A stretch of 64,000 nt of DNA from Trichoderma breve (lineage: Eukaryota; Ascomycota; Sordariomycetes; Hypocreales; Hypocreaceae): positions 5,952,001 to 6,016,000 of the forward strand of contig NC_079233.1 in NCBI RefSeq assembly GCF_028502605.1. Reading direction: 5' to 3'. The notes beneath the pieces are model-generated. The model saw nothing but the letters and a program-made list of their open reading frames with translations. It was not told where the DNA came from and did no database searches. Below, one piece after another: positions 49,501-59,360 of this stretch. Position 1 is the first letter of the stretch, and each line of letters starts with the position of its first letter. Both the position numbers and the translations under genes were made by a program.

Positions 49501-51664
49501 CGGCTGCCGATGACGCAAGATCAAATTCCCTGCTCCTCAAGTTACTCGGGACAGACTCAAGCGACTGCAATGAGCCGCGAGACTTGATGGACGAATAGTT
49601 TTCGCCTCTGGAGTTCCTATTCGGCGTCTCCCCATCAACCTCTGTGAAACCAGATACGCTGGGGATCGGGCTAAGGCCACGCGCGCCAGCCTGATATGGG
49701 ACGTATTTCAGAGGAGGGGGAACATCCTGTGTGCTGTAGTAGGCATCTTCGTATCCGTCATCTGGGTATTCGCCCTGGTCAACATCACGAGGGTTGCCCT
49801 CGTAATTGTCATAGTGAACGGGGATCTTGTTGCCAAACTCATCCGTCTCATATTCAATGGACTGGTTATACTCCTTCTTACCACGTGGTAGAGCAGTCAA
49901 GTCGCCGTGCGATACATTGGCGTGGCTCCTGCCAAGTGCTTGGTCAACGTTTGTGGGTGTTCTGGAGGGGGTTGGCGTGGACGACGGCGAGGCCATCTCC
50001 CGTTGCTGGCTTCCCAAAGGAGCAATTTCTTCAGTGGCTGACATTGGTCCATCGGATTCGGCAGACAAGATTGAAGTTCGTGTCATCTCCGACGGATTAA
50101 TCTCGCTCATGAGCGGCATTGGCGGCGCGGGCGGCGGCTCTTCCTCATCGTCATATTCTTCCGCATATCGTTCACGGCCTAGGCTTTGGCTTCTCGCTCT
50201 AGACTCTGTTCTCCTTCTGCGTCTCTCGCGATGCCTCTTCTCGCCAGCCTCTGAATGATCATCTGTTCCGCTGGACAATGCTTTAGCTGCTGCCGCGCCA
50301 GTGGCGCCAGCGAGCGCGGCCTTGGCCAGGTTACCACTTCTCTTTGGCGTGTTGCCGTCATCGTGGAGACGGTAATCTGCCTCAATGGAATCCAGGCTGG
50401 GGCTGTGCAAGTCGTCGTAGTCGTGACGAGCCTCACGATTCCGTCTTTCTTTGGGCTTAGAATTCTCCTTGAGGGCGTCCTTGTCTCTTGTCGATTCGGG
50501 TCTCTGACTTGCAGACCGCCTGCGGTCTACTGTAATGTCCTCTCTTGAGGCAGAAGTGCCTGTGGAAGTAAAGGAGGCACGTCGTTCTCGGCCTTCCCGT
50601 TTGCTTTGCTCTCGCTTGAGGGCACTCAATTCTGGCAAAATTAATCTCCGAATGGCATCTTCGACGGTTTCTAGTAGCTTGGGGTTGTTGATTGAAGATT
50701 TCGAAACTCCGGAGCGCATGGAGCGGGTGTCCATGGAGCGATGGCTTGGGGCCAGGTTTGACGACAGGACACTTGAATCGGCGGCAGGAATTTGAGGTAC
50801 GTGTGACTCCGAATGGCGACTTCGACTGGAGCGACGCCGCGAGGAGGTGTATGGCTCCTCGGTGGGAAGCTCGCTAATGCTCCGACTCTTTGATCGCCGC
50901 TTTCGCTCCTTGTCCTTGGGTTTATCCGATGAAGATTTGGAAGAACGATCTTTGGATCGAGTTTTGGTAGCCCGGGTATCATCCAAAGTTTCGTCCAGGT
51001 GCTCACCCGAGCCTAGATCCCCTCCAGGTCCGGAGCCATCCAAGAAGCTGTCTGTGGCGATGGCAGAAATCTCCGATCCATTGGCCGGGGGGTAAGATTC
51101 TCTCTCACTAGTCGGAATAAGAGGACTGGCAGGACGGCGACGTCGCTGCGGCTGCTGTTTCTCCTGTGTGATCTCTATGTCGATGGGATTCCGTGAGACG
51201 GTAGACTCTTCAGTGGCCGAAGCATACGACGTCACGCTATGACCGTCGGCGTCAACCCCAGGTACCTCAAGCTCACGCGACGGGATCCCATCTTCCAGAG
51301 GGATGCGTCGAGTCAGCGAAGTTTTGCGGGAAGTTTTCGTCTCCGTCACTTTGATGCTATGATCCCTTTTGCCCCTTTTGGAGGAGGAGGGGGTAAGCCG
51401 CACTCGTACGCTGGGCTTGCGGCTGGTCGAGCTCCCCGTTCTGCTGCCTTCGAAATACTCAATCAGCACAGACGTCTGAGAGCGCTGATGGCTTCGATAG
51501 CCGCGGCTGCTGATTGTGCCTGTAGGGCCATCATCTTGTAGCGAGTAGCCCGATTTCTCATCGCCAAGCTTGGAGATGTCGGCGGTCAGCTCCGTGGGAG
51601 TGGTCGTCTCGTCGGTCTCGGTCGGCGCAGGCAATGGAAGGCTCTTCCTACTAACGGTGCTCAT
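46523..51664 (-). CDS. large disordered Ser/Arg-rich protein, function unknown
   Basis: A 5026-nt exon (51664-46639) and a 53-nt last exon (46575-46523) are separated by a 63-nt intron (GTACGT to TTGCAG). The product has 1692 residues and ends in QETDTF. I do not recognise a domain. Most of it is Ser, Arg, Asp and Pro-rich, apparently disordered, with many basophilic phosphosite-like RRxS motifs. Short helical, probably conserved islands stand out: NPKLLETVEDAIRRL near 330, Ala-rich segments near 440 and 840, a hydrophobic helix pair at about 1127-1178 (IVALMQHLMVRDAQ and IVALLMNAAIEMR), and a coiled-coil-like LTRIEDMLMQLLGEVDVL near 1250. Such a layout suits a scaffold at the cell cortex or nucleus, but this is only inference. 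Confidence 0.8.
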
Positions 51665-52299
51665 CTTGGGTACGGGGGCAAATCGGTACCCTTGCCCTCT
51701 ACTCGTTGCGCGACCAGTGGCGTAGATGAAGCAGGCGAGAGTCTCCCAAGGGCCGACTGCTATCGACTGGCAGAAGAAGAAGAGAGGGAATATTCAAGGT
51801 CGAGTAAGAGATTAAAACAGATAAATTTTATGCAGACATCCGGAACAAGGCCCAAAGCTACAGCGAAGAATAGGCAAGGTAGGGCGCCTTGAGAGCGACG
51901 TCAGTCAGACAAAGGGAACGACGAGATGATGAAGAGAAGGCAAAGTCGAATCTCCCACTCGACCACTCAAGATGGACCCGACACAGGGGGGGTTGGAGGA
52001 AACAAACTCACAGGAACCAAAGAGGAGAAAGCGGAATCGGGGAGGGCAGGGCAGTTAGTTGTACCAGGTGGCGAAGCTCAGGCTCAGGCACCGAAAAGGA
52101 AGAGGGCCCAGAGCGGTAAAGAGGCTGTCGCTCACAAACGACAGCCAGGACAGCCAGGAGAACGCTGCAGAGTCAGGGGAGTTGCTGCAGGGCCAGGCTG
52201 TGAGCTGTAGGTACTGAACGGGTAATGTACAGGCAATGCGGCGGGTGTCGAGTCCAGTATGTACAGCTGAGGGATTGGGCTCTGTGGATGGCTGTCGGT

Positions 52300-52326
52300 G
52301 AGATGGAGATGGAGATGGAGATGGAT
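52300..52326 (+). repeat. GAGATG hexanucleotide repeat
   Basis: About four and a half tandem GAGATG units in non-coding sequence. Confidence 0.85.
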
Positions 52327-53561
52327 GCAAATGCGCTTGGATGCGAAGATGTGGGGGAGCGAGAGGCAGCGTCTGGTCTGGCGCGGTCCGGGCAGGTCTG
52401 GCCTGGTGAGGCTCCCAAAAGAAGGTCTTGTCTTGTTCTCTTTGACCCCCCTTCTTTTTTTTGCGAGAGAGACGAGGGGGCGCAGGGCAAATGCGATGCG
52501 GGCGAAGGAAGAGGAGAGAGATGGTTGAGGCCTTGTTATTGTCCCGAAGCGGGCTGGGGCCTCTGCTTGATGAGTTGGCGCCGATGCGTGTCTGGTCCAA
52601 TGGCGCTTGGGCCGGCAGGGGGGAGGGTGGTGCCGCTGGTGGTGCCGCTGGACGGGTGCTAGCTGAGCACTAAACTTGTCCCAGCAGGGCCTAGAGGGCC
52701 TGGAGAGACCTTCTAGCACAGGGCTCTCTGGCGTGGCACGAGCAGGGTACCTTAGCGGTACATGCACGGTTACAAGTCTATGTGGTAAGCTAACAGCTGA
52801 ACAGAACATGGAAGAGATTTGCACCATCCACCAGCCACTCGATTTCTTCGTCCCTTTCTTGTCAGGTTCAAGTTGTTTCCACTCTCTGTCTGCCAGTCCG
52901 TAGCCCCTTGCGTCTGATAGGCGGGTGGCGCAGTGATGGAAATCAAACGCTGGAGACGAAAAAAGAGTGGAAGAGAGAAAGAAAAAAAAGGAAGAGGCTG
53001 GTGATACAGCGCCGTCATTTGCACGAGCCTGCGCTACCACACAGCCAGTCAGCGTGGGAAAAGGGGAGCTCAGAACTCGAATCGGAGCTGACGGCGGCCA
53101 AGGTAGTGACACTTGAACCTTGAAAGTTGTGGACATCCATGGATTGGATGCTTGAACGGTCTACCGAGACAGAACAACGCACGCACACACCCGCCTCGTC
53201 TGTGTCATGTCCGTTGACGCCCAACATCTGATACCGATTCCTGTGATTGATGCCCGCGCCTGTTTCTCGGGCCTCAGCTCCAGCTTATTCCCTCATCTGC
53301 ATGCTCTAGTGCTTGCACGTCAAGGCACGCGGATGTCCCTCCCAGGTACCGCAGCTGTACTCAAGGCTTGGCCAGCCATCTCTTCTTCCCCAAGCCGCAC
53401 CGCATCCACCCCCTGGCACATGGAACATGGAAAAGACAAAATAAGCGGGACCTTCAGAGTGGAAGCTCTGCAAAGTGACTAATGGATTAAGTTGGTTCTG
53501 TTTACTCTGTAGAAAGAAATCAATATCAAATCTCATCAAAGTAAATCTGAATGACTACATA

Positions 53562-53570
53562 TACTCCGTA
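53562..53570 (-). repeat. TACGGAGTA motif copy
   Basis: Exact copy of the recurring intergenic motif in TACTCCGTA orientation. Confidence 0.6.
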
Positions 53571-55317
53571 CCAAGACCTCATAGATCTTGCAATAAGAAG
53601 AGCAAACAGAAACCCAAACTCTCATCGATAGCATCTTCCTTGCCAGGTGCTGTACTAAATAGGAATCATTTTGTCTTACTGGGCCATTTTGAAGTCCCGC
53701 TTATCTTTGTCCACCGCTTGATATCATTGACGAGCTCCAGACCCGCCCAAAACAATGATCCTAGACGGCTGATTTGATCAGAGCATCGGCCCAGCCGTCT
53801 CGTCTCTCGTTGATGCTGGCAGGGTAACCAAACCGCACTTTTGAACTGACAAGGGACAGGAACCAGAAAATCCCCATGGAAGGGCCAAAGTGGGAATTTC
53901 CTGTACCTACAGCAGGTGATGTGCATGGACTCAATGGATGCTTCATGCCGCAGCGCTTATTAGCTTACAGGTACACGCACGGAAATCTGGACTCGCACCC
54001 GCTCGATCGTGCTTCGAAACGTCAACTCCATCTTCGTGCATCGTCAGTTCGTCTTTCGTTACCGATTGCGCGCGTATCCATGTAGACACTGCCGGGCCCT
54101 GTCACTTCTCATCTGTTTTAAGTAGATGGATAGGGCTGAGCCGCGGGCCAACTTGTTAACGTCTGCGGCTCATGCTCACTGCCGAGAACTTTCATTCATT
54201 TACACTGGAACTGCCGTGACTATGTGACCTACTTAAAAGACCTCTGGTGCGGACTTGATATCACTTGATAAGATAACAGGGAGCCTTTTGTGGCCCATAA
54301 CGCTGTCTAACACTCACAGATGGCCCCCAAGGTAGTTGATCTCCGATCCTGATGTTGTTTGGATGCATCCACTAGTAGTCTTCCCCCAAGCAAACATGAC
54401 CTCTTACAATACAAGCTTTTTCTTTTTCCATCACGCTCCCTCGCACGCCAGGGACGTATGACTACTCGTACATGCCGTCCTTGGCAAACCGGCACATGCG
54501 TACCACTGTGCGAGTTCAATAATACAGGAATGATAAAGAAAAAAACGGTGGTCATCTGGATAGGTGCATTAACCCGTGACACCAGCTAGGCTCGTTTGTG
54601 TGTCTCATCCACTATCGCCTTCGGCAACGAGCAGATATCCTGTACGAGTTCCTCCGACACGAAGCTTGTGAAGCACGAACTAGAGCGACCTGAGGCAATC
54701 CCATTCAAGAGACAAAATAATTCTTTCTAGCTTTTTATACGAATGATCATTATCCATGTAGTTATCGGATGCATATCTAGTAATGTTGAACAAAACAGAT
54801 ACTCATAGGGATCAGATAAGTTGTTCGTCGCCCCAAGATGGCTTTCTACTATCCCGTGACTCGAATCTAAAGTGATATATGATACTAGAGAGATATAGCG
54901 ATATTAGCCCTACTTCAACACTTAAACTTTGTGTGGTCGTTGGGGGTGTTATTAGATAGGCTGTCTTGCCAGCTCCATTATTATAGCCAAGGGGTCCATG
55001 TCTCGGATGAGGAGAAACTGAATCCTGATCAGACCACTCACCGGGAATTCTTTCCGAAAGACATCCTTTGAGTAGTTTCTCACTAATACTTGAAAGGCTA
55101 AAGAGTCGGGAAGATCCACAGATGTAACTCATCAATCATAAGGAAATAAGTGCTAAACATTGGTATCCGACATATTATCCAAGTACTCCGAAACGCATCT
55201 GCTTGCCATGAAACATAGAATCAACCCAAGACTCAAAATTCACACCATATACGCCTCGAATCCATATAAAGACAACTTCCAATTTACATCAGCCATGATC
55301 GCCCCCAAAAGCCTCCC

Positions 55318-55743
55318 TTACACGACCGTCCTCCTTGACTCAGTCGTGATCGCCGGAGGCGGCTCCGCGATATACTCTGGCGGCCTCCTCCCCTCCTCCA
55401 AGTCTCTCAGCTCCGTTGGCCTTCCAGCTCCCGCTGCGGCTTCAACTTCTTCTGTCGTGATGACCTTGAATTTATACGGAGGCGGCGCTTCTCCCAGCTC
55501 GTTGAGGCCTTCTGATGAGTGAAATCCGCCCCATGGATTGCGTCTGTAGTGCCGTGGGATGAACATGATGGTCCCATCCCGTGTGACCCATCGACCGCGA
55601 GCCCAGCCGTCTGCGGGGACGAGGCGGCGGCGACGACGTCGTATGTGGAAAAATAGGAATGCTGAGCAGACGACGAATATGGCCAGGAGAGGGATGATGA
55701 CATAAGTCAAGGGCCGCGTCGATGTTGGCTGATCCGTACTCAT
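55318..55743 (-). CDS. small single-pass membrane protein with two PPxY motifs
   Basis: Intronless, 141 residues. A short N-terminus with few charges leads into one hydrophobic helix at about residues 14-32. It is followed directly by a strong basic stop-transfer (HIRRRRRR), so the N-terminus should face outward and the tail the cytosol. The tail has a conserved-looking GWARGRWVTRDGTIMF block and two PY motifs: PPPY at 87-90 and PPEY at 121-124. PPxY motifs bind WW domains of Nedd4/Rsp5 ubiquitin ligases. Small membrane adaptors of this design recruit Rsp5 to transporters in yeast. That role is inference; I recognise no named orthologue. The frame is supported by its membrane topology and motif layout. 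Confidence 0.65.
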   Translation of the reverse strand: MSTDQPTSTRPLTYVIIPLLAIFVVCSAFLFFHIRRRRRRLVPADGWARGRWVTRDGTIMFIPRHYRRNPWGGFHSSEGLNELGEAPPPYKFKVITTEEVEAAAGAGRPTELRDLEEGRRPPEYIAEPPPAITTESRRTVV

Positions 55744-56855
55744 GATGGCGGTGATGGGCTCGTCAGTACATGTGCGTGTAAATGCGCCTTGCGTCGATGG
55801 CCGGTCTCAAGATTGGGGGCTGTTCAAATGACTTCGTAAACGTGATATCGCTCAGTAGTGTAGAGCCGCGAACTCTACTATGAGACTTAAACAAGACAGA
55901 CAAAAAAGAGGCTTATCCCAACGATGGACGTGATGGGACGCTGAAGACGACAGGCACAGCAAGCATGTAAGAGAGAGATATAATGTCGCCAAAGGTAGAA
56001 GAAGTAAAACACAATCCCGCTGGCCCTAGAAGTGACGGAACCCTTATGAATAAACTACATGTACTCGGGGCAACCTCTTTCGCAGACGTCACTCGCCCCC
56101 AACCCGCTTTCAGCGTCCCCGGAGCTCCCAATCCATCCGCGGGCCGGCCATGGAGGCACAAATGGTAAAATGCCATGAGCAGATCGTCGCAGAAAGACTG
56201 GGAGTGGCTTTCCACGGCCCCAGTTATCCGAGGTGGTGTGCCTGCCGGGAGCAGATAGAGACAAAATTAGTGGCATTACGTGTCTGTTTTGTCAGTTTTG
56301 GAGCAGTTTAGCCCCCCTCTTTATTAGTACATAGATCGAATGGTTGGGTGTCTGGGATGAAGATTATATTGCTTGGTTCCAGTCCAAAGTGCGGGGAGCG
56401 TGGACGGCAGAGTGATACCGAGGGGGGTGGCGCCGTGGGCTAGATGTGATGTGATTTGGAATACGATTACGGGCGCTGAAGACAAATGATTGTCCGCTTT
56501 GCTTCTATCATTCTTTATTCAATAACTACACACCTTATTATGTATAGGTATTGATTAATAAGTCCTTTCTGTTACTATATCGAATTCGATGACTCTCCAC
56601 TCCCCAGTGACACCGGAGGCGCTGGCCCGGAACCGTCAAAGTTGAGGTCCACCCGCCCGCCTGCCGGACGCTAAAGCGACGGTCTGGAGCCCTGTAACTC
56701 AACCTTGAGGGCCTGTGGCCCAAGTCGAACCTGAGGCAGTCCTTCAAATCCACCACTGGACATCATCACTTTAGCGCAGCCTTGCATCTGTTCACATCCG
56801 CAAATCATCCATCAATACTCCGTACCGTCAACCAAATCACCACCAATTGCCCATC
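55744..56855. other. divergent intergenic region before TFB5
   Basis: This 1.1-kb region lies between the start codons of the small membrane protein (minus) and TFB5 (plus). Open frames on both strands are short and show no domain. An exact TACTCCGTA copy lies 32 bases before the TFB5 ATG. Confidence 0.55.
56816..56824 (-). promoter_or_regulatory. TACTCCGTA motif in the TFB5 leader or promoter
   Basis: Exact copy of the recurring motif, ending 31 bases before the start codon. It would lie in the 5' UTR or core promoter. A role is not established. Confidence 0.45.
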
Positions 56856-57213
56856 ATGCCCCGTGCCATCAGAGGTACCCTTACACCCTCTCTCATTCTC
56901 TTCACGACACTCTCCGTTCATCACTAACGTGCGCCTAGGCGTCCTGATCGAGTGCGATCCTTCCATCAAGTCCATCATCGTCAATATCGACAGCGTGAAC
57001 CACGACTTCATCATTGAGGACCTGGACGAGGAACGTGTCGTTGTCAAGGAGAATATGGTTCATCTTCTCAAACAGAAGCTCGAAGACGTACGTTAAAACA
57101 CCTCTCGACACCCATTTCCTTGTCTTCAGGCTTGTTTGCTTTGGCTCACATGTTACCTTTCACAGCGCCTCAAGGAGAATCTTCCTCCCGTTGACGAGTC
57201 CGGTTCCGAGTAA
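56856..57213 (+). CDS. TFB5: TFIIH core subunit Tfb5 (TTDA/GTF2H5 homologue)
   Basis: Three exons (56856-56874, 56939-57087, 57166-57213) give 71 residues, the normal Tfb5 length. The first exon is 19 nt (MPRAIRG across the junction). Intron 1 has a CACTAAC branch site, and all phases match. The sequence reads [18 protein letters not shown], the family's opening strands, then the acidic [15 protein letters not shown] strand and the helix [16 protein letters not shown]. Tfb5 dimerises with Tfb2 (p52) and stimulates the XPB ATPase, supporting nucleotide excision repair and transcription initiation. It converges on the dienoyl-CoA isomerase gene, with 192 bp between the stop codons. Confidence 0.95.
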
Positions 57214-57405
57214 CCCACGCTTACCGCGTACCGACAAACCTCACGATCATCACCTATCCATACTAGAGCGCCGTTTTACCGATATAAAATGTTTGTTTCA
57301 CTAGACAAAATTCGTGCATTACCAGGCGGTCTATTCTAGCCATTGTACATACCGCCACTACCTTAATATCCAAACAACGTTCCCAACCGCAGTCGGCCGA
57401 ACACC

Positions 57406-58376
57406 TTACAACTTGGCAAACGTCGGCTTCTGCTTCTTCAACACACTCAATATCGCCGCAGGGAAATCCGCTCCCTGCAACGCCACTGAATTCCACAGCT
57501 GCGTATACCGCAGAGTGTCCACAGTGCTGTGATCTCTCGCGTGGTTCAACAGCTCCTTGGTGCCCTGCACTGCCACGGGGCTCTTCCCTGCGATATTAGC
57601 CGCAAGGTCAATGGCAACCTGCACCGTCTTCTCCTTGCCCTCGTGCACTTGGCTCACGAAACCCACTGCGAGGGCCTCCTGTGCAGAAAAGTCACGGGCC
57701 GTCAAGCACACGTCCTTGACCCAGGACGTAGATCCCACAATCTTGGGGAGACGGGCAAGCGTGCCAATGTCAGCAGCGAGGCCGATATCGACCTCCTTGA
57801 CGGCAAAACGGGTGTTGGAGGCGCAAATGCGGATATCGGCGGTGCAGGAAATGTCGATGGCGAGGCCAAGGGCAATGCCGTGCATGGCGGCAATGACGGC
57901 TGTAGAATCACATGTTAGATAATACTTCCCAGATAGATTCAAATAACAAGCTCTTTTCCAAATTAAAAAGATAGAAAATTAATAAACTTACGCTTCTCGC
58001 ACTTCTCCATGGCCCCGATAGAAGCCTGAAACTCCTCAATCTGCGCCCTCATGCCCTTGGCCTTCCTCGCCGGATCCTTCTGGTCCGACATGAGCGTCGA
58101 GTCCTGCGACGCCGACTGCACGTCCAGGCCAGCCGTGAAGGCCTTGTCGCCCGCTCCGCTCAGCACGACGGCGCGCACGTCGGCGTCGGCGCTCAGCTGC
58201 TGGAAAACGCGCCCAAACTCGAGCCACATGGCCTCGGAGAAGGCGTTGAGCTTGTCTGGGCGCTGGATCTGCACGTGCGCCACGAAGGGCTTGGGGGAGG
58301 TGACGGTGAAGAACTTGTAGGCGGAGTAGGCGGCGAGGGGGGATCCTGCCCCGGATGACGATGATGATGAGGCCAT
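57406..58376 (-). CDS. peroxisomal delta3,5-delta2,4-dienoyl-CoA isomerase (crotonase fold)
   Basis: Two exons (58376-57992 and 57899-57406, intron 92 nt with branch TCTAAC) give 292 residues. The crotonase fold shows the substrate-loop RPDKLNAFSEAMW, the oxyanion-hole segment KAFTAGLDV (about residue 80) and a second oxyanion segment after AAMHGIALG. The block KEVDIGLAADIGTLARLP retains the Glu and Asp that are the catalytic acid and base of rat ECH1-type dienoyl-CoA isomerases, separating it from plain enoyl-CoA hydratases. The protein ends in AKL, a peroxisomal targeting signal of PTS1 type. It isomerises 3,5-dienoyl-CoA to 2,4-dienoyl-CoA in beta-oxidation of unsaturated fatty acids with odd-numbered double bonds. 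The Ser-rich start is the first in-frame Met. Confidence 0.92.
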
Positions 58377-59360
58377 GTTGAGAGTTTGATGTGTTTTGAT
58401 GTTTTGCGCTGGCTGTGGATTGTTTGGTGGGTGATATGGTAGATGAATGATCCAGAAGATGATTCAGTCGCGGATATAAGAAGTATTTTGGCGATTAGTA
58501 AACAGAAAAAAGTCACATAGAGTCAATGCCAACCCGGTTGGAGATGAGTTCAAAAGTACAAAGGAATCATGAAAGTTGTTGAGAGCATCTCGGCTTACTT
58601 GGCTACCTAGAACCTTGGTAGAGCATTGTCCTATCACAGTAACTCCAACCAAGCCGAGGCACAGCTCCAGAGTGGGGCCATCCCAATCGCCGAATCTGGG
58701 GAACGCGGCTTCTGATCATGGCATCCATCCTAACATATTCTCACAATCCGTTACATTTTATATCACAATGTCGAATACCTGTCTCTTGTTGTGACATATA
58801 GTAGTTCGTAGTATCAATGGTCTCTAAGGAAACTCTAGTTCTTTTGCCCTTGTAATTCCTGTACTTCGGTGCCTGACCACATGCGTCGAAGGATTGGGTC
58901 TATTAGTCACACCAAGAGCAACATATCAACACTCTTCTATTATTTTCTTTGAGAAAAAAAATCGATGAAAATAAGAATGCTGATGATATGGATCTTCAAA
59001 GGTAAATATCTCAGTAAGGGCTGACAGGTAAAAGTCTAGCAATAGAAAAAGTAGAAGAAACCTCCGATCCTACCTGTGTTCATAAAGACAACAGAGTACC
59101 GGTATTCATGTATTACGGAGCTCCCTGCCAGTCACTATAATCCTATTATAATTACTAATTCATTTTTTTTTTTTTGAGAGTCGAACATGATATCGATTGA
59201 TTTGCTACGAGTATCATACATTTATCTGATGACATTTAGGCGTCAGCTATTGATAAGTGCTCTGTAGGCTCTCATTTAAGCTTCCAAGGCTTCTTCTCTA
59301 TATCTCTAGCTCCCTTCGACTGCACAGATGCCGCTTTCTCCCTAGTGCCTTTTTAAAGCT
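58377..59360. other. intergenic region
   Basis: This spacer lies between the isomerase start and the NLR stop, both on the minus strand. It contains a T-run at about 59163-59176 and a TACGGAG near-copy at 59115. It should hold the isomerase promoter and the NLR 3' UTR. No gene is seen, and in particular no effector partner for the NLR. Confidence 0.55.

Larger units (their letters stand above)
51665..55317. other. 3.6-kb gene-poor interval
   Basis: The first kilobase is the likely promoter and leader of the 1692-residue protein gene. The long minus-strand frames here (up to 334 codons, 52132-53136) are Pro/Ser/His-rich reads of low-complexity DNA with no domain. A GAGATG microsatellite sits at 52300-52326, and an exact TACTCCGTA copy at 53562. 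From about 54700 the DNA is A/T-rich, with no gene visible. Confidence 0.55.

Noticed and set aside
52132..53136. 334-codon minus-strand frame, Pro/Ser/His-rich
   Set aside because: It covers a low-complexity promoter region including a GAGATG microsatellite that it reads as a LHLHLHL run; no domain is seen and other frames overlap it.
59150..59220. possible tRNA-like stretch with GAGTCGAAC after a T-run
   Set aside because: No cloverleaf can be drawn: acceptor and anticodon stems do not pair around it.
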